Shown here: positions 37,506-50,000 of the stretch, piece after piece
How the letters are laid out: every line of letters starts with the position of its first letter
Position numbering within the stretch: the stretch's first letter is position 1
Source: Topomyia yanbarensis
Taxonomy: Eukaryota > Arthropoda > Insecta > Diptera > Culicidae
Direction: 5' to 3'
Assembly: GCF_030247195.1 (NCBI RefSeq)
Contig: NC_080672.1
Location: 163,375,471 to 163,439,470, forward strand
Length of the DNA stretch: 64,000 nt
Translations under genes and position numbers: made by a program
The notes under the pieces: model-generated
Databases searched by the model: none
The model's input: only the letters and a program-made list of their open reading frames with translations
What the model was told of the DNA's origin: nothing

Positions 37506-37673
37506 TCCAGTAAAGTTCAGCCGGAAATGAACTAGAATTCTGGCTGGTTCCAGTTCGTATTCCGGCTCCAGTGCAACAACCGATTCTAACTAGAATCGGT
37601 TGTGTCACTGGAGCCGGAATACGAACTGGAACCAGCCAGAATTCCGGTTCATTTCCGGCTGAGCTTAACTGGG
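37506..37673 (-). mobile_element. 168-bp palindromic MITE, second copy, inverted relative to the first
   Basis: The reverse complement matches 37314-37481 at nearly every base, including the arm-specific differences (GAGCTTAACTGGG versus GAACTTTACTGGG). AA flanks both sides and is single in copy B. Only 24 bp of host sequence separates the two copies. Confidence 0.85.
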
Positions 37674-37973
37674 AAGCTAACGTCTCGCCGAAAAGGGATT
37701 ATGGGAGAGGGCACAAAACCAGTGCGATGTTTCAAAAGGGACCAAAACATTTATCTACAAAAATCGTTCAAAATACAATTTTTTTTTAATAAATCTGGTA
37801 TATTATTGGGAAAATGGTTAATTTAACACGGTATTGAGTTGTTTGGTCCTTACATCAAGCTCCTGTTCAGAAATAGGAATATAAAGTACGAGGTAATTTT
37901 TCAGAAGCCATTTTCTCAATATGAGCATATTGTATATAATGCCTTATGAAATGTTGACGTCGTCGACGAGAAC

Positions 37974-38636
37974 ATTTCAAATGGGCCGATAAACAAAACG
38001 TAAACAATTCCGGTTAATACTTACTTCAAATGGACACTAAAAAAGCTTTATACATACCTTAAATGAGCCGATTCAGAAGCTTGGCTGTTGGCGAAATAAT
38101 TGATTATCGAAAAGGCACATAAACACTTGTTTTGCTTATGTTCCCTTTCACTTCCCCTCAAAAATTAACGGTTCATATACACCAAATAACAAAACGGAAA
38201 ACATTGTTTATGGGCCCTTTTCTTAATGAAAAAAACTATACTTGAAAAGGGAACAAAAACATCGCAACACCAAGAAAGGGATCAAAATAAACGTCACATA
38301 ATCATTTACTGTAAACAAAAGGACTCACCTGCACGCACTATAAGCTAACGTCTCGCCGAAAACGGATTATGGGAGAGGGCACAAAACCAGTGCGATGTTT
38401 CAAAAGGGAACAAAACATTTATCTGCAAAAATCGTTCAAAATACAATTTTTTTAATAAATCTGGTATATTATTCGAAAAAAATGGTTCATTTAACACGGC
38501 ATTGAGTTGTTTGGGCCTAAAATCAAGCTCTTGTTCATAAATGGGAATATAAAGTACGAGGTAATTTTTCAGACGCCATTTTCTCAACATGAACATATTG
38601 TATATAATGCCTTATGAAATGTTAACGTCGAATTAT
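37974..38636 (+). repeat. Tandem duplicate, copy B (free of the copy-A insertions)
   Basis: Provides empty sites for the insertions in copy A. High identity to copy A outside the insertions. Its frame at 38345-38596 (minus) is shared only partially with copy A and is not a recognised protein. Confidence 0.85.
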
Positions 38637-40473
38637 CAGCTGTTCAGAAAGGTCTTATGGATTGCCTAATTTCTCGTTCCACATTTTTCATTTATTATTA
38701 AAGCTCTGTTGGAGGGGAGGGGCAAGTAAAAGTGAAGATAGTTTTCCTATCTTGTAAAACAAGTGCCCCGAGTAACCACGACGTTTCAAATGATGTAAAG
38801 TTAACAGTCTTAAATGAGTCGTTCGCAGAATGCGATAAAATGCTTCATTGCTGTAAATGCAACACCAATGCTTTCATAAAGTGAAAAAGGGCGATTAAGC
38901 GACTGATGTATGAGCTGTCAAAGAAAGCATTTATTTTACATTAGTAACGCTCTTATAAAGCTTTAGTCTGTTAAAAGCATTACTAGATGCTGCAATAATG
39001 TTTGTTTCGTTTTGACAGATCGATGTTATATAACACAACAAAAAGCTGATATAATGCCAAAATGAAAATAATTAAAATGGAAAAATGAACGTTTTCCTAT
39101 TTTCCACTTCTTCTTATTAGTCAGATACAACATTAACATCACCACAAAATTCCAATTCCTTCAGATTTTTTAAATTAATTTTATGGGATCCGAACCATGA
39201 TCATCTGACATCAGCTTCATACGAGGTAGGCCGTTAGCACTCTTATCTGTGGAGGATAGTTGCCGACGGAATGATATTTGCAATATATGAATAACGTTTT
39301 ACATTATATAGCCTTTGTTAATGCAATGACACGTCAGTATAGAAGGAGAGGTGCAAACATTTGTCATTTTTTGAGTAAATTAGTATTTATCGTGCTGCTC
39401 TCGGATCGCGAAATATAAACATCAACAAACGAAGCAGAGATTAGTTTTTAGTAGAGATTCCGAAACATAGTTAATATTGACATCAAATTGTGCAGATGAA
39501 ATTATGAGCATTTAGTGGTTTCTCTATGATATGCTTCATCTGAGTTGCAAATTATAGGAATGCATACTCGTGTTGTTTAATTTCATGTATTCCTCAACGG
39601 AAATAGGATTGGTCAAAAGCTATAGGCGGTGCAGTGCTCCGATATTTTTGCCCCATTCGTAGAAAATTGCCCGTTTGCCACACTACTCTCCATGTTGTTT
39701 CAGGTTGATATTTTTTGATTAGAACATTTTCTTCATAAACGTCAAATTATTTTAATGTTTCATAACTTTTAGTTCAAGCATTATATGCTTTTCAAGTGTA
39801 GCGCAGTAGAGCGTCAAAGCATTTGTAAATGCAATGCGATCAAACACTAAACCGTTGCTCTAAAGGTATGTATAATGCCTGTTACATTGCTCATAAAAGT
39901 CAATGTCTTGAAACATTTGGGATGTTGTGTTATGGCAGCACTGTTTTAAGAAAGTAGTTTTAGAGCAAATGAACATTATCGATGTTAAAATAATGCTTCA
40001 ATATAATGCATGTGGTTATTTGGGTGAAGATTGAAACATGTGAACATTTTCAAGTGCAAAGACTGGTTTCACCAAAAAAATTTCGCCCTAGTGAGAAATT
40101 CTGGTGTTTACGCTATTTTTCTCCTTAGGTTGAAATATAGCATAGTGCTTTCGCAAAGCCCTGCTAAGCCAAGACAAGTTTCGGCTTCACTGTGTCTTAT
40201 CGGCATAAACAGAGCTTCTGCTCGGACGGGACACCACGTTTGATCAGTCGTTCGATTGAAATGCAAAGTGTGTTTTAGTTTTAGGGATTTGCGTCAAGCC
40301 GCCGCTAATCTATTCCGACAAAAAGTTAGTGTCGGTTTCTGATGAACCGAAGTCGAAACGTAATTGTAATTTTCATATTGTTTTGCTTTTGAAAAGATGT
40401 ATTTTATTTCAAAAAAATTGCATCCCTGATTGCAAAGATAAATCTAGAGCTTCTATTCAAAACGACATATCTA
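38637..40473. other. No gene seen
   Basis: Non-coding intergenic DNA. No supported element boundaries. Confidence 0.35.
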
Positions 40474-40877
40474 CAATGAGTGACTCTCTTTGTTTACTTT
40501 CTCTTTCGATTTTTACGGTGTCATCATAGCACTTTGCACTTATTTTACAGCACAGATCGGACGGTGGTTTTGACTAGCATCCCTTATAAAGATGTACAGT
40601 AACAAAGCCATGATTTTGACTGTGACAGTACAGTAATTTTACAATAATTTACAGTAAGTTTTAGTGTTATGCTACAATACAAAAACAATAAATTTTAACG
40701 TTTTTACAGTAAATTTCAATGAAAAATAGACTTTTACAATGAAAAAGGGGGGTGGATATGTATCTTAACATTAAAAAAACAATTTTTCTCCATACATTTT
40801 TTTCTCGAAAACAGTAAAATTTAATGTGAATACACTGTATCAATTTTTTGCTGAACAGTGAAAGTTATTGTTACATG

Positions 40878-41392
40878 AATTGACCTGCGTTAAGCCAAAG
40901 CGAACTGAGCGCTATAATTTTTTCCTGGTATTTTTAATGAAAAAAAATAATTTTTCGATTATTTACCATTATCATAGAAAGTTTACGAGTACTTATTTGC
41001 TATCGTTTACTATTTGAGTTCTCAGAAATAAATTGATGTACACACAGAAAAAAAAAAATATTGGTAAAAGTAAGAGTGTTCCGCTCTTAGCAAAAAACAA
41101 CCAACGCCAACTATTAGGTTGAAAGTAAAATTTTTAAATTAATCAAGAATAATAATCAAAGTAAAAGCTATCCTTTTAAGCAAGAGAAGAATAGTACTCA
41201 AAACAAATGTTTTATTTTTAGACTAAGAGTATGCGTTGGTTGTTTTTTGCTAAGTTTTTCACTTTCTTATTTTTACCAACATTTTTTTTCTGTGTGTAGG
41301 TGTTTAAATGTGCTACATAAGCTGCGATAGCGATTTTTAAAACGTACTTTCAAATGGCGCTTGTTCCTCTTTGGCTTAACACAGGCCAATTG
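40878..41392. mobile_element. MITE with CCTGCGTTAAGCCAAAG ends
   Basis: Terminal words CCTGCGTTAAGCCAAAG and the complement of CCTGTGTTAAGCCAAAG, flanked by AATTG on both sides. Interrupted by the element at 41041-41296. Confidence 0.7.
41041..41296. mobile_element. MITE with CACACAGAAAAAAAA ends and TA duplication
   Basis: 256 bp. Ends CACACAGAAA..TTGGTAAAA and complement. TA at 41039-41040 and 41297-41298. Subterminal GCAAAAAACAACCAACGC is also inverted at the right. Tc1/mariner-type target. Confidence 0.85.
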
Positions 41393-41581
41393 TAAATCTA
41401 CTGTGAGAACTTGGCATCGAACAATGTTGAAACAGTAATAACTATAATATTTATAGTTTTATGATTGTTTGTAGGGTAAATGCTATTGTAAAATTCTATC
41501 CGGGATGTTATGCAAAGAGTTGAGGGATTAAAGCGACTGAATTATTAATAGAAGAGAAAGTAAACAACGAGAGTCACTCAT

Positions 41582-42285
41582 TTGGTTTGGAAATTTGGAT
41601 TTTCGAGCATCCATATACAAATACCAATTTGTATTTGATCCAGTTTTTCCAGTTTTTTAGAGGTCCTTTTTTTGAAAACTTTGTTGGCAACGCTGGTTCT
41701 GGTGTTGCCTTGCGAAGTACATCCGCAGACCCCCAAACAATTTTGACATTCCCTTTTCAGTTTAGTGCGTGTGGGTGCGAATTAAAAATATTAAGTGAAA
41801 AAATCCAATTGAATTGTAGTCATTGATTTGAACTGCGTTTTTCTTAGTTTTTCGCTTATTACGATTATAAAAAATATGCCAATGCCCCAATGGAGCAGTG
41901 GTTTTCATTGCATATCATAAAATTGCCAGGACGAGCAAGATTGTCACAATTTTTCCTACCGTTTCGTGTGTGATACAGAATCTAGTCTGGCGTTCTTCGG
42001 ATTTAAAAGGGTAAAAATGGCGAGAAAGAAATTGCGATTCAATGTGTGCCAGAAATGATCGGCGGAATTTACTAACAACACTTAAAGCTGCCAGAATGGG
42101 CAATTAACTGCCAAAAAGACATTCCTGGTGCATGTTAGTGGCTCGAGAGATCAATAGTTGGAATCTGAGCAGGGTGGAGCGAAGGAAATAAACCGATTTG
42201 GCTAGGATTGATGCGAAGGGGGTAAAGCCTCAATGGTGCTTGTATAATCGAACCGAACATATATTTGGTGGTAGTGTTGAGAAAG
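41582..42285. other. Upstream region of the S1P gene
   Basis: By position this holds the S1P promoter and 5' UTR. No TATA box or element recognised with confidence. Confidence 0.35.
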
Positions 42286-45200
42286 ATGAGAGTTCCACTT
42301 GTAGAAAAGTTGTGCACCAAATGTATCCTTATCTTGTTTGTCCTGCTCTTCAGTGATTGTACAAATTTAACCGATAGCTTTAGTGGTATCGGTGAAAGCG
42401 TTGATAATATCAGAAATCAAAATGATAACGTAAGCAATTTAGGTAATGTGACGTTGGCGAAGGCTGGTCGCAACAACATCAGTGAAGACTCCTGGACGGG
42501 GAACAGTTGCTGTGATAGTATCAAAAGTAATGACGGTAGTAGTAGCAATAGTAGTGCCAATAGTTATAATTCGACGAAGCGGTATCCTCGGAGATTAGTA
42601 GTGGAGTTTTCCACTAATATCGTCCAAAATGAGTACATCGTCCAGTTCAATGGATACTATAGACGGGCGGCCAGGGAGAAGTATATTCAAACCGCACTCA
42701 ATGGATCAAAGGTAGGTTTAGGCGATTTCAAAATAGTCAGTTTGATTTTACTTTTATTTTTAGGTAAAAAATTGGCGTATTCTTCCACGCTCGAATGCGG
42801 TAAGCGATTATCCTAGCGATTTCGACGTCCTGACCCTGGAAGAGGATCCAAAACTGTCGGTGGATGCAATTAATCTCTTGAAGTCGCATCCTTCAATCAA
42901 GACGATATCACCTCAACGTATGGTTCATCGAAATTTGAAATATGTTCCAATGGATGCTTCTGCGCCAAATACAGAGGAAGACGAGTCTGAACTAAGCGAT
43001 ACCCTTAATGATATCAACGATCTTCCAATGGAGGAGGTAGATGATGAAGTAGCCGAGTTCATCGAAACTTTTAAAAACTTTAAAAGGAAACTATCGACAG
43101 ATGTGAATGAACTAAACGATAGTCGATCGGAAATCCAGCAGAGTGTTCCGCCGATGGGTGCAGTAAATCGGCACACGAATCGACGGCTTCTGAGAGCGAT
43201 TCCAAGGCAGATCACTTCACTGCTGAAGGCTGATGTACTGTGGGGAATAGGAGTTACGGGGAAAGGAGTGAAAGTAGCCGTTTTTGACACTGGTTTGTCA
43301 AAGAACCATCCTCATTTTAAGTCAGTAAAAGAACGAACCAATTGGACCAACGAAAAAACGCTTGATGATGGAGTTAGTCATGGGACATTTGTGGCAGGTA
43401 TAATAGCGTCTTCGAAAGAATGTTTGGGATTTGCGCCTGACGCGGAACTGCATGTCTATCGTGTGTTCACGAACAATCAAGTTTCTTACACTTCATGGTT
43501 TTTGGATGCCTTTAACTATGCGATTCTGAAAAAGATCAACGTTTTGAACTTGAGTATCGGAGGACCGGACTTTTTGGATCAGCCATTTGTTGATAAGGTT
43601 CTCGAGTTATCCGCCAATAAAGTGATTATGGTTTCCGCTATCGGTAACGATGGTCCACTTTACGGAACACTGAACAATCCAGGCGATCAGATGGATGTCA
43701 TTGGTGTGGGAGGAATGGACTACAGTGATAACATTGCTAAGTTCAGCTCGAGAGGAATGACGACTTGGGAGCTTCCTAACGGCTATGGACGCCTGAAGCC
43801 AGATATCGTTACGTATGGTAGTCAGGTGAAAGGAAGCAATCTAAACGGAGGTTGCAAATCACTGTCTGGGACTTCGGTGGCTTCGCCAGTTGTAGCTGGA
43901 GCTGTTACTTTGTTAGCAAGTGGAGTTTTCGACAAATTGGAGCAAATTAATCCTGCATCGATGAAACAGGCTTTGATCGAAGGGGCTCAACGGCTTCAGG
44001 AGAACAATATGTTTGAGCAGGGCCACGGAAAACTAAACATTTTAAAGAGTATGAAAATTCTCTCCACGTATAAACCAAAAGTATCGCTTTCTCCTTCGTA
44101 TTTGGACTTTACTGAGGATTACATGTGGCCCTATACGACACAGAGTCTGTTTCATACAAGTGCTCCGGTAATAGCGAACGTCACCATCCTGAACGGAATG
44201 GGAGTAATCGGTAGATTGATTAACAAACCCACTTGGCATCCTTACACCAATCAAAATGGACAAATGTTGAACATATCTATTTCCTTCTCGGAACAGCTGT
44301 GGCCATGGTCTGGTTGGATGGCGATTCATATAGGAGTCAACGAGCTGGGTCGAAGCTTCGAAGGGTTAGCTCAAGGTCACATCACGCTAACCATACAAAG
44401 CCCGGCAGGTCCGGGAGAAAACGAACCACGCAATGGAACGGTAAGTTTTCCAATAAAAGTCAAAATTATTCCGCAACCCCCAAGGCACAAGCGGATCCTA
44501 TGGGATCAGTATCATAGTTTGCGCTACCCGCCAGGTTATCTTCCTAGGGATAACCTAAAGATCAAATCAGACCCGTTAGACTGGCGAGCGGATCACATTC
44601 ATACTAACTTTAAAGACATGTACACTCATCTAAGAAACGCTGGGTATTACGTGGAAGTCCTCGGAGGCCCGTTCACATGTTTCAACTCAAGCAACTACGG
44701 CACACTGCTTATCGTTGATCCGGAGGAGGAATACTTTCACGAAGAGATTATTAAGCTTAAGAACGATATTCTTGAGCGGGATCTAAGTGTCATTGTATTT
44801 GCTGATTGGTACAACACAACCGTTATGAGGAAAATTAAATTCTACGATGAAAACACTCGCCAGTGGTGGATGCCGGACACTGGAGGGGCAAATCTTCCCG
44901 CCCTGAATGAACTGCTTCGAGATTTCGATATCATCTTGGGTGATAAAGTTACCGAAGGATATTTTGATATGCGAGATCATCGGATGTACTATGCTTCCGG
45001 ATGTAACATTTTAAAATTTCCAACCGGTAACAAAACAATTCTTATAGAACGAGACTTGTTTGATCAGGGCTTAGACATCCTGTTGCCGGATGAAAAGCGG
45101 CAGAAAACTCGAGCAAAAACCGCAATACTAGGATTATTACAAACTGATCACACATACTCAAAAGTGCAACCTGCTACGCCAAATCCAGATCCAAGCAACA

Positions 45201-46747
45201 GTTTCAACTTGGAACTTATTGCCGATCGTAGTGAAGAAGGTAAGATCGATCGGGATTCCGTGATCAATAAACGAATTCTTCTCAGTGCAAAATCGTTCCA
45301 AGACGACGATGACGTTCCGAACGAAGGCGGTGAGGAGCGGCAGGATTTCGAAAGCAACGTAATTGGCAATCCTGATTTCGATGCTTTAAAAAATATGGAA
45401 GATGAAGATCCAGACGATATTCAGCAAATACAGCATCCGGAAGAGATTAGTCAGCTCTTGCTGGAAAAGAAGCAAAACTTTACTGGGGAGAAAATTCTGA
45501 TGGTGGAATTGCCTCAAACATTGCTTAAAATGCAAGTAGATCAGCCGAAAACTGTCAAATTTAACGACAGTGGCAGTGGAAGTTGGAAAGATCGAAAAAT
45601 GGGTGGTCGAATAGCTGTTTATGGCGATTCCAACTGTCTTGATTCGACCCATCTGGATAAACCTTGCTTTTGGCTGTTGGATTCATTGCTCGAGTACACG
45701 ATGACTTCGCACGTAACCAATTTGCTACGGGATTTGAATAGCAGTCGCCGGACAGACATCCTCAGTGGTAAGCTATCTGCCAATTTGTAGCCATTGGTCT
45801 TTACTTACGCATTTTGAGTCATGTATTTTCCCTAACAGACGCCAAATCTCCAATCCGGTTGGCCAACAATAACTTACATCACTACTCGAAGGTGCTCGGC
45901 CCTGGCAACGAAAAACGACCTCTTCCTCTCTGCCAGCAGCTCAAATGGGATCAGCCTATTTCGTTGAACATGTCATCACTCAATGGATACGGACCGAACG
46001 ACCGGTTCTTGCAGCAGCAACAGGATTTGCTGCTTCAGCAGCAAGCTGCTAAACAGGCAGGACTATTCGGCAACGAAATTGACAACAGCGTCAACCTGTT
46101 TCGTAAACTAGAAAGTCAAAAAGGTGAGGTATGTAGTTTTTGTTTGTTCGGTTTCGCAGTACGTCTAAACTATATTTTTGTTCAACACCCAACAGAAATT
46201 ATTTTTCATCTTTAATAACTATGTTTTGCGTGATTAACGAGAAACCCGAGTTGTTGGAAGTTCATAAATTCTATTTGTTTTATATTTTACAGCAACCGTA
46301 ATCAGTGCCAATGATGAACCGGATGTTCCAGGCTGGCGAAACAAGAAAACAGACAAAATCCCGCCGAACGCTCCCAACAGCTTTGTCAATCCATCAGTCG
46401 CCCGTCCCACACCGGGTATGATCCCTATGAAAGTGCCCGTTATTGATCCGCGTCTAGCTGGCGCATCAACAGTAGATCAGCAACAGTTTCATAAACAGCA
46501 GCAGCATCAGCCGCCTCAGCTACAGCCTAAGCATTTGGACAGGGATCAGACTGATCCCCACGATGCAGAGGACTTCGCTTTGAGTAGAGATAGGCTGAGT
46601 AACTCGAGCTTTCAGCTTACCTTCAACTGGTTCCTAACGGCGTTGTCTGTGGTTCTACTGATGCTATTACTCAACTGGATTCGAAGATCAAAACGTCTAA
46701 CTATCAAAAGACGATTCAACTATGTTCTCAAGAAAATAGGCTTTTGA
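42286..46747 (+). CDS. S1P: Site-1 protease (membrane-bound transcription factor peptidase, MBTPS1)
   Basis: A Golgi subtilisin-family protease that makes the first cut in membrane-anchored factors such as SREBP and ATF6. Exons: 42286-42711, 42764-45767, 45839-46123 and 46293-46747; introns of 52, 71 and 169 bp (phases 0, 1, 1). The product is 1389 residues, longer than the ~1050 of human S1P. Seen in order: signal peptide ([12 protein letters not shown]); propeptide with [20 protein letters not shown]; the autoprocessing site RRLL at 282-285; the catalytic triad Asp317 (AVFDTGL), His348 (SHGTFVAGI) and Ser513 (SGTSVASP), with spacings 31 and 165 as in human S1P; oxyanion Asn437; and a C-terminal membrane helix near 1349-1367 followed by a basic tail. 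The third donor is GTGAGG at 46124, because the nearby GTATGT would put a stop in frame. Extra length is in acidic linkers and a Gln-rich juxtamembrane region. The first in-frame ATG was chosen. Confidence 0.96.
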
Positions 46748-47097
46748 GAATGGCACAGAGCAATGGAGAATGGTTGTTGTTGTCAATTGATTTTAAATAG
46801 ATTCCTTAGATGTCTGTGGTTTTGTTGGTTCTCATTGGACATTCTTTTTAATATTTAACTCAATTTAACCAGGCTGGGATTAGCCCAAAGATTTTGATTA
46901 TCGGTTGATTTATTTTTGCTTTTTGTACAGCTTCAATCATATTTTGCAGACAGGATATATCCCAACCGGGGTAGCTGTAAAAGTTAAGTAAATAGGGATT
47001 TTTACATACATTATGTAGAATTATCTCACAAGATGATGTTGTACGGTACTAATAAATTCAAAAATACGTTTATTTTTATAACGAAAACTAGTCCTTC
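46748..47097. promoter_or_regulatory. Convergent 3' ends of S1P and ppk with opposed poly(A) signals
   Basis: AATAAA on the plus strand at 47051-47056 serves S1P. AATAAA on the minus strand (TTTATT at 47069-47074) lies just after the ppk stop. With cleavage 10-30 bases beyond each signal, the two mature 3' ends should overlap by a few tens of bases. Confidence 0.6.
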
Positions 47098-50000
47098 TTA
47101 TTTTTCTGCCGTTTTTGTGAACAACTGCAAGCCTTCGACAGGGATTACGATTTTCACTTCATTTGGCTGGGTCCTGAGATTTTGTCGAATACGGTAGGTG
47201 CGAAAAAACAAGTAGAATAACACTTCAAACAGGGAAAGGACGCTCAGTCCCAAACAAAGGCTAAAGACACCTCCCAGGTTTGCTGAAATTAAATAAATTG
47301 AACTAGTGTTATTTCGAGAAGATGATGAGTGACGAACAGATTTACCTAAAAGTGATATCCAAGAAACCACAACGACACGCCTATTCCCTGCAACTGCTTG
47401 GTTGTTCAAGTAGATATGAAAAATGAACTCGAAATCAGTCAGGTTTGTTTCTGAACTGTGAAGTAAAATTACAAATTATGGTAAACCATCAGTTTTAATT
47501 CATGTTTTAACCCTCTGCTGCCCAACCTCGTCATTTGGCGGGGTACAGCAGAATTGTTGTAAAATGTAAAAATCACGATTTTGTGTTGTCAGCCCCACTA
47601 AAACCACTTCAAAATATTCCAACCCACTGACAGAACGGGGACGCGTGAACCTCCTCTTTCCCCCTTCTCTATTCGATCAGAAGTTGTTTTGGTAAAAGGA
47701 TATTTGCATTTCCCTACTAACTTCAATATGTTAATATTCCAGGAATGGTCAACAAGGTGATTAGCTTTTTTTTTTCTTTGTAATACTTTATTTTATCAAG
47801 TAATAGCTAATTAATAAAATTTAGTAACAAAAGCTATTTCGAATTTGTGCAAGCAATAATTATTGTTTCTGTTAGGACTGTGCTGCCCATAAACGCATAA
47901 GAGTCCCATGTGGATTTTTATCGAAAATGAGTTATCCGTTGGATTGTATCCTGTATCACCACTGAATCACACTGCACAAATAAGATTACCGGGGTTGTTC
48001 AGAAAATATCAAAAAAAATACCAAAACATTGTCCCATCCATTTGGCTCAATGGATGGGATAATCTTGAACAGCGTTTTTCACGGCTTGCTGTTTTTCAAC
48101 ATGGGACTCTTATGCTGTTATGGGCAGTGTGGTACCAGTAGCACTAATAAAAATAGGTAGGTACCGGTATATTCGGTACCATGCAAAACTTTTGAATTTT
48201 TTTTTAATTTTATATATCTTACGTTGAGCTAAAACGTAGCGAGAATCAAAATGCCATCGCCTTCAGAAATCTATCTGGTAATAACGGGAGTCAAATGGCA
48301 CACTCAATAGTAAATCTACCTTTAGATCAATTATTTATTTATTTATTAAGAGGCAAAAGCCCGCGGGTGTGAATTCTCAAAACTCCCTCTCCCGTAGGAA
48401 CAAAACCTCCATCGTTTAGGAGTATCAACAGTTAACAAGCAAACCAAATGATACCAAAATTAACACCAAAACGCTTCTTAAACACTAGTTTACATGTCGT
48501 ATAGTACAGTACATTCATAACATTTATAAAAATCTTAGGCTGGATCTTTTAAGTACGATAAAGTACGGACGAAAACAATTTCTTCGGAGCAGAGCGAGAC
48601 AAATTGATGCCAAACATGTTATAACATTGGTTAAAGACTCTACACTAGAGCTTCCATATCCCGACGGTTTTCGGCTTTCTGGGATTCGGGAAATAAATAA
48701 TAAATTTCTAACATCTTGATAATTTTTAAAAAAGTTTCTTTTTTAAATTCATTCTAAGTTCAAAATCTTTGCAAATTCGATTACCAAAACTGATTTTAGT
48801 TAAATGAGGGTATTACATATTACGTATTGTACAATGAACATTTTAAAGTCGAAATTTTGGACCCCCTCCGAAATTTTTTTCTGGATCCGCTCCTGACCTC
48901 AATAGTGCCCAGAGTTGGAACCTGGGTTGGAACCGGTTCGCTTTGTCCTTACAATTTTCTCTGTTTTTAACTGCTATAATAAAAGTATGGCTAGTTATTA
49001 ACTGAAAGTATACATTTCGTACTTCTTACCATATTTAATTCTAATTCCAATTGTCTCCTTGTGCTGTTTGAACCAACATTATATTTTTATGAGAAATTAA
49101 AGCCTTGGAATAACCAATGAAAATAAGCTATTACTAATTCAAATCGGATGGTAATTGTGAAAGTTATTTAATTTTTTGTAGTATGGGAATTTTTGAGCTT
49201 GTCCTACAATGATCTGATTACTTTCTTGAACTCCGCAACTGACGAATTTGTCAGCTTCAGCGAATAGCCTAGATAAGCCGTGTAGTGTCGGTAGTGGTTG
49301 CTTCAACCGGCTAAGAATTACACTACGGACTACCTGCTCCGGTGGTAAAAACTCACCAAACAGGGAACCCTAATTCCATAGTGTCATGCGACCCGTGCTA
49401 TGGGTAAAATTTTTGAGGGGGTTTAAAATATTCTCAATGGTGAACGGAGCCTGGGAAAAGCTGGGCGAACTCACCAGTATGCTATATTACGCAGCGGAAC
49501 GTTTTGCCGAATTTTCGTTGGCTGAGGGTTTGCTGAGACTCTCGGCTGATGGTAGTTCGGTGAAGTTTTGTTAGGTTTCGATTATCAAATTCCGATGTGT
49601 ACAGACGAACGTGCCCAGAGGCCGTGTGGAATATCCGGCCAAGAATTGAGCCACTGGGTTCCTGCTCCCATGTCGTAGGAGGCGACGGAAAGGAGTCCCT
49701 ATGTCAAGGTATAGTTCCGGGCCGAGGACTTAATGACTGGAGGGTCTAAAATATGCCAGTCGCGCACGGAGCATTTTGGGTTTGGCCCTTACTGTGTTAT
49801 GCGAATCTCTGATAGTGTGACTCATTATTTTCTTTGCAAATCGTGGTAATCAAATGATCGAATACTTCCCGTGCTACTGCAAAAGGGATTTGATATTCTC
49901 AAACAGGTCTTGAAAAAGATTATGCTTTCCAGTCTTGCTACCGGGTACATCCCGAGAGCATGGCAAGAAATAACTGTTAGATTTATTCCCAAAGGGGAGC

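Larger units (their letters stand above)
36242..37968 (+). repeat. Tandem duplicate, copy A (carries four or five insertions)
   Basis: The same ~660-bp unit as copy B (37974-38636), lying directly next to it head to tail. Landmarks: CGACGAGAACATT.CAAATGG at the start, then ATTCCGGTTAATACTTACTT, ATCGAAAAGGCACATAA, AACATCGCAACACCAA, GTCTCGCCGAAAA, GGCACAAAACCAGTGCGATG and CTTATGAAATGTTGACGTCG. Copy A is longer because MITEs at 36362-36893 (itself containing 36578-36726), 36995-37165, 37314-37481 and 37506-37673 have inserted. The unit's own ends (CGACG..AACATTTCA inverted) suggest that it is itself a transposable element. Confidence 0.85.
40474..41581. mobile_element. Nested inverted-repeat elements (outer)
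   Basis: The outer ends ATGAGTGACTCTCTTTGTTT (40477) and complement (to about 41580) include the AGAGAAAGTAAACAA word of the CTCGAG MITE family, although the CTCGAG termini are missing. Inside lies an element with TTAAGCCAAAG ends (40878-41392), which in turn contains a TA-flanked MITE (41041-41296). The outermost level is the least certain. Confidence 0.5.
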
